Part shown: positions 1 to 5,903 of the stretch, one piece after another
How the letters are laid out: each line of letters starts with the position of its first letter
Position numbering within the stretch: position 1 is the stretch's first letter
DNA from: Akkermansiaceae bacterium UBA4145
Lineage (GTDB): Bacteria; Verrucomicrobiota; Verrucomicrobiia; Verrucomicrobiales; Akkermansiaceae
Direction: 5' to 3'
Length of the DNA stretch: 7,873 nucleotides
Assembly: GCA_002380675.1 (NCBI GenBank)
Contig: DFWB01000154.1
Span: forward strand, 2,439-10,311
Program-made: the position numbers and the translations under genes
Notes under the pieces: generated by a model
Databases searched by the model: none
The model's input: the letters and a program-made list of their open reading frames with translations, nothing else
Told to the model about the DNA's origin: nothing

Positions 1-24
1 CAAAAAGACTGCCAAAAAGACTGC
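1..24 (+). repeat. 12-bp tandem repeat encoding Lys-Lys-Thr-Ala units of Rho
   Basis: CAAAAAGACTGC occurs twice head to tail (1-12 and 13-24). Read in the rho frame it gives KKTA KKTA, followed by a degenerate RKK-V-PAAKK. It is probably the end of a longer basic repeat tract in the Rho N-terminal extension. Only two perfect copies are visible because the window begins here. Confidence 0.75.
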
Positions 25-1447
25 TCGGAAAAAAGTGCCTGCAGCGAAAAAGAGTCAGGAGGAAGAAAAGGGTAAGACTACAGAGCTTGAGGTGGTCGTT
101 GAGAGTGCTGCGGAAGCCGCAGGTGGAGCGAGGGTAGAGCCGGAAGTTCAGGTGGAGCCGGTTAAAAAAGAGCCCGATCCTTCCTATGATGTGCCGGAGA
201 GGATTGATGTGAATGAATTTCGGGAACGCTCTCTCTCAAGCCTGTTAGATGCTGCTGCGGAGTTTCCTCTCAAGGTGAACAGTGCGGCAGGAAAGGGCGC
301 GTTGATCTTTGAATTACTGGCCTTCTACTCCAAGCACGGAACCGAGTTGGAAGCAGAGGGGGTCCTGGAACAGGCCAAGGAGAACTATGCGATGCTTCGT
401 GATCCCGTCCGGAGCTTTCGAACTGCTCCTGATGATTTCTATGTTGGAGGGAATATACTCAAGCAGTATGGACTACGAGCGGGGCAGAGAGTCAGGGTGA
501 GGCTTAGAGCTCCACGGGAGCGCGACAAATATCTTTCCGCTCTCGAAGTTCTTACTATTGAGGGTCGCGAGGCTGGTAATTTCGATGCCCCCAAGGGGTT
601 CGACCAGTTGACCTCGCTGTTCCCGGAAGATCGATTTGTTCTTGAGCGCCCATCGGCAATGGCGGTGAGGCTGATTGACATAGTGGCCCCTCTTGGAAAG
701 GGTCAGCGTGGGTTGATTGTGGCACCGCCACGAGGTGGGAAGACCATTCTCCTGAAGGAGATGGCAAAGTCGATTTCCGCTAATCATCCTGAGACAAAGT
801 TGATTGTTCTCCTTCTTGATGAGCGTCCAGAGGAAGTGACGGATTTTGAAGAGACGGTTGATGCCGAGGTGTTTAGCTCCACCTTTGACGAGCCCTCAAA
901 GCGACATGCGCAGGTCTCCGATCTGGTGCTCGAGAGAGCGAAAAGACTGGTCGAGCTTGGGCAAGACGTTGTTATTCTTCTCGATAGTCTGACTCGTCTG
1001 GCCCGTGGTTATAACAACTCTCAGCGGGGAGGTGGGCCAGTAGGATCCGGTGGATTGAGTCCGCAGGCTCTTCAGAGGTCCCGGAAATTTTTTGGAGCTG
1101 CCCGAAATGTGGAAGAGGGAGGCAGTCTTACGATCGTTGCGACGTGTCTTGTGGAGACAGAAAGTCGGATGGATGATATCATTTTCGAGGAGTTAAAAGG
1201 GACGGGCAATATGGAGATTCGTCTCGATCGAGAACTGGCTGAGAGTCGGATTTATCCCGCCATTCATATTCCTCAGAGTGGAACTCGTAATGATGACCGG
1301 CTCTACCACCCGGAGGAAATGAATCGCGTGATTGAGATCAGACGAGCACTTACCACTCTACCCATTGGTGAGGCTCTGGAAACCCTGTTGAGGCAGCTGG
1401 CGAAAAATTCTACGAACGCAGAACTCCTCATGCGGGGTATGATTTAG
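2..1447 (+). CDS. rho: Transcription termination factor Rho, 5'-partial
   Basis: Rho is a hexameric RNA-dependent ATPase/helicase that ends transcription in the cytoplasm. Numbered from the GTG at 35, residues 1-57 form a low-complexity Lys/Ala then Glu/Val-rich extension. A Rho N-terminal helical region follows (about 58-101), then the OB-type RNA-binding domain (about 108-178, with NYAMLR and PDDFYV), then the RecA-like ATPase. Visible ATPase motifs are Walker A APPRGGKT (230-237), DERPEEV (262-268), Walker B DVVILLDS (311-318), the Q-loop region around GGGPVGSGG (332-340) and R-loop KGTGNME (388-394). The core is complete to the stop and about as long as other Rho cores. The frame stays open upstream of GTG 35 to the window edge, encoding KKTAKKTARKK, so I treat GTG 35 as internal and the gene as 5'-truncated. 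Family identity is certain from the motifs; the start is unknown. No convincing intrinsic terminator follows it. Confidence 0.97.
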   Translation, partial: KKTAKKTARKKVPAAKKSQEEEKGKTTELEVVVESAAEAAGGARVEPEVQVEPVKKEPDPSYDVPERIDVNEFRERSLSSLLDAAAEFPLKVNSAAGKGALIFELLAFYSKHGTELEAEGVLEQAKENYAMLRDPVRSFRTAPDDFYVGGNILKQYGLRAGQRVRVRLRAPRERDKYLSALEVLTIEGREAGNFDAPKGFDQLTSLFPEDRFVLERPSAMAVRLIDIVAPLGKGQRGLIVAPPRGGKTILLKEMAKSISANHPETKLIVLLLDERPEEVTDFEETVDAEVFSSTFDEPSKRHAQVSDLVLERAKRLVELGQDVVILLDSLTRLARGYNNSQRGGGPVGSGGLSPQALQRSRKFFGAARNVEEGGSLTIVATCLVETESRMDDIIFEELKGTGNMEIRLDRELAESRIYPAIHIPQSGTRNDDRLYHPEEMNRVIEIRRALTTLPIGEALETLLRQLAKNSTNAELLMRGMI

Positions 1448-1462
1448 CCGCAAGGAGACGAG

Positions 1463-1579
1463 ATGCTCGCTCCGGCACTATATTTTAGGAGGTGTGAGCA
1501 CAATGCGACTACATTCTATCTAAGAATCTTCTTGCAGACAGGGGCATCTGGGCCGAGAAAAAGGGGTGCCAATGCGTAA
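1463..1579 (+). CDS. Possible 38-residue small ORF between rho and the exported protein gene
   Basis: This is an ATG reading frame preceded by a well-placed ribosome binding site: AAGGAG at 1452-1457, five bases before the ATG. It begins MLAPALYFRRCEHNATT, has a basic end (GPRKRGANA), and its stop TAA lies inside the first codons of the exported protein gene, an 8-base overlap with that gene's ATG at 1572. I recognise no family, and there is no signal peptide or clear membrane segment. It may be a genuine small protein, a translated leader coupled to the next gene, or a chance ORF. The SD and the overlap support translation; the odd composition and lack of homology knowledge argue for caution. 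Confidence 0.25.
   Translation: MLAPALYFRRCEHNATTFYLRIFLQTGASGPRKRGANA
1487..1523 (+). promoter_or_regulatory. Strong SD with a six-codon mini-ORF
   Basis: AGGAGGTG at 1487-1494 matches eight bases of the sequence complementary to the 16S rRNA 3' end. The first ATG after it (1503, ten bases beyond AGGAGG) opens MRLHSI followed by TAA at 1521-1523. That mini-ORF is in the same frame as the exported protein gene downstream but is separated from it by the stop. It may be a leader peptide, a ribosome standby site, or coincidence. Confidence 0.25.
1561..1566 (+). promoter_or_regulatory. Ribosome binding site that fixes the start of the exported protein
   Basis: AAGGGG lies five bases before ATG 1572. 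An in-frame GTG at 1566 would overlap this motif and add only Met-Pro before the basic n-region of the signal peptide. ATG 1572 is therefore the better start. Confidence 0.6.
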
Positions 1580-4508
1580 ATCCATAGCGAAATTCCTCCT
1601 TGTTACGGCGCTGGTCGTAGCCCCGGTTGTTTCATCGGCCCAGACGTTGTTGTTCGCCAACTCGAAGTCGTGGAGGCAAACCGGGCCTGAAACGCTCAAC
1701 TATTTGGGAGGCCGGACGGACATGTTTTTCCAAGATGGATTTTGGGAGCTCGGTCCCTGCACGGGGCCATGGCCCAGTATCTTTGGTCCAAGCATATTCT
1801 GTCCGATTGGCACCACAGGATTTATTGCGCAGGGTGACATTGACGGTGACGGGCTCAATGACCAAGGCTCGTTCTGGTCGGTAGCTTCGATTACCCCAGC
1901 AGCAACGATTGAACCCTTCCGCCCGGATCTCATCAGGCTTATCTCAGCTCCTCCCTCGGGTTTTACCCGGCTCCTCCGTTCTTCTAACGGAGACATAGCA
2001 GGAATTTTCGATGTCTTCGATGCGAGTGTGATCGTGTGGTATAATGCGCTGGACGGGATTATCGACGATAACGAGGTGACAATTTACAATGCACTCCGAG
2101 GCTATGAGACTGGCTCGCAGGAACTAGAGAGGCATTATGATGACGTGCCGTGGGGGCCCTACAAGTTTAGCCTGCCCGGGATTGTTCCATCAAGCGCGCC
2201 GGCTGATTTGGAGCCAGAACCAATCATTTACGGGATCGATCACGTTGTGACTCCTGATGCCTGGCCCGGCCGTGGTGCGGTAGCCCAAGGTTGGCGTAAT
2301 TCCAACGAAGACTGGGGCAGCAACGGCGCGTTGGAAGCTGATCCAAGGACCTTTTACGATTTTCAATGGTCAGGCCTGAATCCAAGCAACACGCTGCAAT
2401 CGGACGTCCTCACCTTCTCGCTGAATGGCAATCAGTATGTCAACCCAGAGGGCGTTGAAGAGGTCAAATATAGTCTTGATGCAGCGGGGCGTGGCGTAGT
2501 GACCGGATTGTCTTGCTTCAATACAATTACCACGGATCTGAACCTTGATGAGATTCTGGAACAGGGAAAAATCTACGAGTTGATCTTCACGACCGGGATG
2601 CTTGCTGGGACGGAAGAAGGAAGACAATATCCGATCACCGCTTTTGGTGATTCGGGGGATTTGGCAATCTTCAGGGTTGTTACCCGTGCGGAAGGTTATA
2701 CCAGAGCCCAGGCACAGGAAGCTGCTGAGGCTGCAGGTGGCCGGTTGGCAGTTCTCAACACTCAGGACAAGCTTGATTTTGTCAACGGTCAGCTGATTGG
2801 CGCGGGATTTGATACCATAGACGGAGAATGGCCTTCAATGTGGATCGGATTGAGTGATAGCGTAGAGGAAGGTGTGTGGCAGTGGGACACGGGAGAGGTT
2901 CTTGGCGCCGCTCAGAACTGGGAGGTTGGAGCCCCCGTTATTGATCCACCGGAAAACGTTTTCGATTTCGCTCAAATTCTCGGGGGTGTTGCTGCTGATG
3001 GCGCAGCTCCGGTATGGTTTGATGAGGAGGGAACTGCCGAACTTGATGCATTCCTCCTTGAGATCCCTCTGCTCAATAGCAATGAGATCGTGTTGCCTAG
3101 TGCGACCGATCTTACAGCGGGCGTCGTAACGGGCAGCATTACTTCCAGTGCGGGTTTCGACCTCGTGACCAACCGGTCGCTCGGAGATCCCAACTGTCTT
3201 CAGGTCGGGCAGACGTATCGTCTTGATATCATCAGTGGCGAACTTGCAGGAACGAGTCAATTTCCGATCACGACGTGGGACGACTTTACAGTGACTACAG
3301 TCGGTGATGATCCGCTCCCCTTTGATGTAGTCGGAGTGCCATCCCTCGCAACTGGAGATACCTTCGTCCTGACTCCTGAGAATGTGAACGCCACATTCTC
3401 TGTCGGATACATCGGACGTCATTTCGTAGAGGCCAGCGATGATTTGGATGCGCCTGCAGACTTTTCAAATCTTGTGCGTGGAGCAGATTATCGAATTGAG
3501 TTCCTGACGGGAGCTCTTGCAGGTACTTCAGATACGATCCGGAACTGGGGATTCCCGACAAATGCCTATCTTGAGACAGAAACAGACTTTTTCGGACAGC
3601 TTGAGGTGGGTGACACGTTCAGTATCGACCTTATTGAGTTGCCGGCAATCAGTATTGCAGTAGGAGATAAGTTTGTGATCGGTCAGATCTTTGAGGATTG
3701 GGTGCAGGATAAGTACGACGCCGGCGAAGTGCTGGCAGTTGATGAGCTCACTTTGTCAAGTCCCCCTGATTTCGGAGGATTTGGGATACCCGCTACGCCT
3801 GACCTGATTGTAGATGCAAATCTTCTCGGACCTCTTTACGCGGTAGCCAGAGAGGATACCATCGTGTTTCCTCCGTATCCGATTGGGACAGTAACTGGAG
3901 ACCGTAGTGAGTTTATCCTCGGCACACTCGATAATCATTATCAGCTTGGCCCCTTCTTCTTCAATCCTGGCGATTCTGCTGACATCAGACTGAATATCAA
4001 TCGTGCGAGTCTGAGCAGTCAGACCGCGATTGATGCAGGGAGCTACGATCTGGCATTCCGAGTGCAGTTTATTGATACCTATGAGGGTTTTGCCATTCTT
4101 GGTGGGCTGGGCGGCGACACCGGGTTTCCGTTTGCCACTCCGAGTAGCGAGCGGGAGCCTGATTATGACTTCGACCGGGATGGAGCGTCAAACCTCCTTG
4201 AATATGCATTGCAGAGTGACGTTGCAGATCCCAATGACAGACCGGCTTTCCTCTATGCGCTCGACGAGGAGGCAGGTAGTTGTACCGCAACTCTGACGAA
4301 GCGGCCCTTCACTGGCTCCAGCGTTGAATACTATTTCGAATACAGTACGGACCTGCGGACTTGGACAACAATTGGTGATGAGGACCCCATCTTTGAGATT
4401 GCGGTAGATAACGAGGAAACCCTCGAAGTCACAAATCTCTCCGATTTCCCAGGTGAGCTCGCTGCTCCGGCATGCTTTCTCAGGGTAAGGGTAGAAATTG
4501 CGAGATAG
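1572..4508 (+). CDS. Exported protein with C-type-lectin-like domain, triplicated beta module and C-terminal calcium-loop module
   Basis: This 978-residue protein is probably secreted or surface exposed. MRKSIAKFLLVTALVVAPVV is a clear Sec signal peptide with likely cleavage at SSA23-Q24. An acidic DIDGDGLND loop lies near residue 90. A module with GVVTG, then GxxYxLxFxTGxLAGT, recurs at about 308-360, 517-607 and 620-704. Between the first and second copies lies a C-type-lectin-like domain (about 365-500): the helix RAQAQEAAEAAGGRLAVLNT, WIGLSD (424-429), WQWDTGE and WFDE (W482). It has no cysteines. Near the C-terminus, DFDRDGASNLLEYAL (866-880) is a calcium-loop-like motif followed by a beta-rich tail ending FLRVRVEIAR, a module familiar from exported verrucomicrobial proteins. 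The repeats resemble modules I recall from verrucomicrobial hypothetical families such as TIGR02597, but I could not check this. Ligand and role are unknown: adhesin, glycan binding and matrix protein are all possible. A strong terminator follows the gene. There is no C-terminal membrane anchor or PEP-CTERM-like tail. Confidence 0.9.
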   Translation: MRKSIAKFLLVTALVVAPVVSSAQTLLFANSKSWRQTGPETLNYLGGRTDMFFQDGFWELGPCTGPWPSIFGPSIFCPIGTTGFIAQGDIDGDGLNDQGSFWSVASITPAATIEPFRPDLIRLISAPPSGFTRLLRSSNGDIAGIFDVFDASVIVWYNALDGIIDDNEVTIYNALRGYETGSQELERHYDDVPWGPYKFSLPGIVPSSAPADLEPEPIIYGIDHVVTPDAWPGRGAVAQGWRNSNEDWGSNGALEADPRTFYDFQWSGLNPSNTLQSDVLTFSLNGNQYVNPEGVEEVKYSLDAAGRGVVTGLSCFNTITTDLNLDEILEQGKIYELIFTTGMLAGTEEGRQYPITAFGDSGDLAIFRVVTRAEGYTRAQAQEAAEAAGGRLAVLNTQDKLDFVNGQLIGAGFDTIDGEWPSMWIGLSDSVEEGVWQWDTGEVLGAAQNWEVGAPVIDPPENVFDFAQILGGVAADGAAPVWFDEEGTAELDAFLLEIPLLNSNEIVLPSATDLTAGVVTGSITSSAGFDLVTNRSLGDPNCLQVGQTYRLDIISGELAGTSQFPITTWDDFTVTTVGDDPLPFDVVGVPSLATGDTFVLTPENVNATFSVGYIGRHFVEASDDLDAPADFSNLVRGADYRIEFLTGALAGTSDTIRNWGFPTNAYLETETDFFGQLEVGDTFSIDLIELPAISIAVGDKFVIGQIFEDWVQDKYDAGEVLAVDELTLSSPPDFGGFGIPATPDLIVDANLLGPLYAVAREDTIVFPPYPIGTVTGDRSEFILGTLDNHYQLGPFFFNPGDSADIRLNINRASLSSQTAIDAGSYDLAFRVQFIDTYEGFAILGGLGGDTGFPFATPSSEREPDYDFDRDGASNLLEYALQSDVADPNDRPAFLYALDEEAGSCTATLTKRPFTGSSVEYYFEYSTDLRTWTTIGDEDPIFEIAVDNEETLEVTNLSDFPGELAAPACFLRVRVEIAR
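2493..3683 (+). repeat. Protein-level triplication inside the exported protein, with lectin-like insert
   Basis: There are three diverged copies. Copy 1 has GVVTG (308-312) and GKIYELIFTTGMLAGT (332-347). Copy 2 has GVVTG (517-521) and GQTYRLDIISGELAGT (546-561). Copy 3 has GADYRIEFLTGALAGT (637-652). Copies 2 and 3 each continue with a VGDTF or TGDTF strand. The conserved G-x-x-Y elements of copies 2 and 3 are 91 residues apart, while those of copies 1 and 2 are 214 apart. The difference of 123 residues is about the size of the lectin-like domain between them. The repeat is visible in protein, not as strong DNA identity, so the duplication is old. Confidence 0.7.
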
Positions 4509-4524
4509 AAGGAAAGGCGAAGAA

Positions 4525-4586
4525 CTGTTTTAAATCGATTGCGGAGGGGCACGACTTTAAGTCGTGCCTTTTCTTCATTAAAACAG
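4525..4586. repeat. Outer 9-bp inverted repeat enclosing the terminator
   Basis: CTGTTTTAA (4525-4533) and TTAAAACAG (4578-4586) are perfect reverse complements placed symmetrically around the terminator hairpin. Together they give a nested two-stem arrangement of about 62 bases. The outer arms are AT-rich and could pair in RNA only if transcription reads through. No target duplication or transposase is visible. Confidence 0.6.
4548..4575 (+). terminator. Intrinsic terminator after the exported protein gene
   Basis: GGCACGAC (4548-4555) and GTCGTGCC (4561-4568) form a perfect 8-bp stem with a TTTAA loop, extendable towards 10 bp if the loop closes. TTTTCTT follows at once. The stem starts 40 bases after the stop codon. 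The T-run is only on the + side, so it acts for rightward transcription and insulates rnd from the upstream gene. Confidence 0.9.
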
Positions 4587-4598
4587 AGCTAGTGAATC

Positions 4599-4658
4599 AT
4601 GAGCCCATTACAGGAATCCAAAGCGCTCTTTGAAGGGCTAACTTCCGGTGCGCGATGA
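4599..4658 (+). CDS. Possible 19-codon leader ORF overlapping rnd (ATGA)
   Basis: ATG 4599 opens MSPLQESKALFEGLTSGAR and its TGA (4656-4658) overlaps the rnd start ATG (4655-4657) as ATGA, the classic arrangement for translational coupling. Its own SD is weak. The only SD-like motif before rnd is AAGGG at 4633-4637, which is 17 bases from the rnd ATG and too far for normal use. Coupling would therefore explain how rnd is translated. The peptide resembles nothing I know, so it may be a chance ORF. Confidence 0.3.
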   Translation: MSPLQESKALFEGLTSGAR

Positions 4659-5707
4659 TTACTACCACTAGTGAATTGGCCGCTCTGGTCGAGCAGCTAC
4701 CCGCGTGCGATTCTACTTACGCTGGAATCGATCTTGAGGCTGATAATCTTCACCGCTATGCCGAACAGCTATGCTTGATACAGATCTCTGACGGGAAAGA
4801 TGTTTTTCTGGTCGACCCTCTGGAAGTGGATGACCTCTCCCCATTTAGAGACTATCTAGCGACCCAGAGGATATGGATGCACGGAGCGGATTTCGATATG
4901 ACCCTGCTACGTAGAGAGTTCGGAGCCCTTCCGCGGATGATCTATGATACTCAAATAGCGGCTCGGCTTGTCGGGATTCCACGGTTCAGCTACGCGAATC
5001 TCGTCGAGCAATTCTTCGACGTAAAGCTGTGTAAGGCGTCGCAGAAAGAGAATTGGGGACAAAGGCCCCTGCCCGATAAGATGCGGGAGTATGCCAGTAA
5101 CGATGTTCGCTACCTCCTCCCTCTTGCTCAGGCGCTTGAAGATGACTTAAAGGCAAAGGAGCGCTACCCATGGTTTGTGGAGAGTTGCCAAGCGGCGATG
5201 AAGCGGGTGTTGAGTCGCGAGGTTGAAAAGGAAGATCCATGGCGAATTCGAGGATCGGGAAAGCTTGATCCCCAGGCTCTTTGCGTCCTGAGAGCGCTCT
5301 GGCATTGGCGTGACCGGGAAGCGCAGGAATGGGACCGCCCTCCATTCATGGTTGCGAGGAATCAAGACCTTATTAAATGGTCGGATGTGCTGGTGAGAGG
5401 AGAAAAGATTCAAACTCCGCGCAATGTCAGGGGGGGGAGGGCCCGGCGACTGAAGGATGCTACAGATGAGGCTCTCAAGATATCAGCATCCGATTGGCCT
5501 GAGCGTATCAGAGGAAATGGGCGGCGCTGGAATAGTCTTCAGGAGAAACGGTATGACGAGTTGGCAGGGAAGCGCGATGAGGCAGCAGAAAATCTGGAAA
5601 TAGAGCCATCTATTGTAGCATCCCGAGCGGCTCTGGAACAGATTGCATGGGACGAGGATCCTGCTCAGCACCTGCTGGACTGGCAGAGAGGCCTCTTGGA
5701 GCTCTAG
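4655..5707 (+). CDS. rnd: Ribonuclease D
   Basis: RNase D is a cytoplasmic 3'-to-5' exoribonuclease that trims tRNA precursors and other stable RNAs with two metal ions. The DEDDy active site is complete: D26 and E28 in GIDLEADNLHRY, D81 in HGADFDMTLL, and Y146 plus D150 in YASNDVRYLLPL. The exonuclease domain spans about 1-190. An HRDC RNA-binding domain follows (about 206-285, LDPQALCVLRALWHWRDREAQ). The C-terminal part, with IEPSIVASRAALEQIA and LLDWQRGLLEL, matches the usual end of the family. At 350 residues it is close to the E. coli enzyme (about 375). The start is forced: an in-frame TGA lies at 4631-4633 with no other start codon between. No normally spaced SD precedes it. It sits alone between the terminator at 4548-4575 and the gyrB promoter. 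Confidence 0.96.
   Translation: MITTTSELAALVEQLPACDSTYAGIDLEADNLHRYAEQLCLIQISDGKDVFLVDPLEVDDLSPFRDYLATQRIWMHGADFDMTLLRREFGALPRMIYDTQIAARLVGIPRFSYANLVEQFFDVKLCKASQKENWGQRPLPDKMREYASNDVRYLLPLAQALEDDLKAKERYPWFVESCQAAMKRVLSREVEKEDPWRIRGSGKLDPQALCVLRALWHWRDREAQEWDRPPFMVARNQDLIKWSDVLVRGEKIQTPRNVRGGRARRLKDATDEALKISASDWPERIRGNGRRWNSLQEKRYDELAGKRDEAAENLEIEPSIVASRAALEQIAWDEDPAQHLLDWQRGLLEL
5430..5437 (+). repeat. Run of eight G within rnd
   Basis: An uninterrupted G8 tract falls in the codons for Arg-Gly-Gly-Arg between the HRDC domain and the C-terminal part of RNase D. The frame is intact in this sequence, since conserved RNase D sequence continues on both sides. Such tracts are prone to replication slippage and sequencing error. 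Confidence 0.85.
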
Positions 5708-5801
5708 GAGAATTGATTTTGCAGCAGCTCATGGTTGTCCAGAATAAGGGGCGGAGAGGGCCTCGAGGGGGCGTGGCCTGACCCGATGATTTCAGCCTGT
5801 C

Positions 5802-5828
5802 ATTTTGACGGCTAAAACGGGTCAAAAT
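5802..5828. promoter_or_regulatory. Dyad overlapping the gyrB promoter, candidate operator
   Basis: ATTTTGAC (5802-5809) and GTCAAAAT (5821-5828) are perfect 8-bp reverse complements separated by 11 bases. They cover the -35 element and reach the first base of the -10, so a dimeric protein bound here would block RNA polymerase. No known operator consensus is recognised. Confidence 0.4.
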
Positions 5829-5833
5829 AATAC
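5805..5833 (+). promoter_or_regulatory. Predicted sigma70-type promoter of gyrB
   Basis: TTGACG (5805-5810) is a 5/6 match to the -35 consensus. After a 17-base spacer comes TAATAC (5828-5833), an acceptable -10 element. Transcription would start near 5840, giving a leader of about 64 bases before the gyrB ATG. No comparable promoter is visible closer to gyrB. Confidence 0.6.
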
Positions 5834-5903
5834 CATGGAATCACCGGAAGACGGCGAAAGAACCTTGTCTCTGTAGCCGTTCTGGATCACCTTTTGGGCA
5901 CCT

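Noticed and set aside
1447..1486. Possible rho terminator: GCCG/CGGC outer and CGAG/CTCG inner pairs followed by TATATTTT
   Set aside because: The stems are only four base pairs each with mismatched interior, and the T-run is interrupted and not adjacent. It is too weak to call.
1566..1571. GTG 1566 as the start of the exported protein
   Set aside because: It overlaps the AAGGGG ribosome binding site and adds only two residues before a normal signal peptide start. ATG 1572 has ideal spacing.
2835..3422. 195-codon ORF on the minus strand
   Set aside because: It lies wholly inside the exported protein gene, whose frame shows a signal peptide, repeats and a recognisable domain. The antisense translation has no recognisable motif and no SD-supported start.
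5708..5800. Search for a terminator after rnd and for DnaA boxes near gyrB
   Set aside because: There are GC-rich short palindromes (for example CCTCGAGG at 5761-5768) but no stem with a T-run. TTGTCCAGA near 5729 is a single 7/9 resemblance to a DnaA box, as expected by chance.
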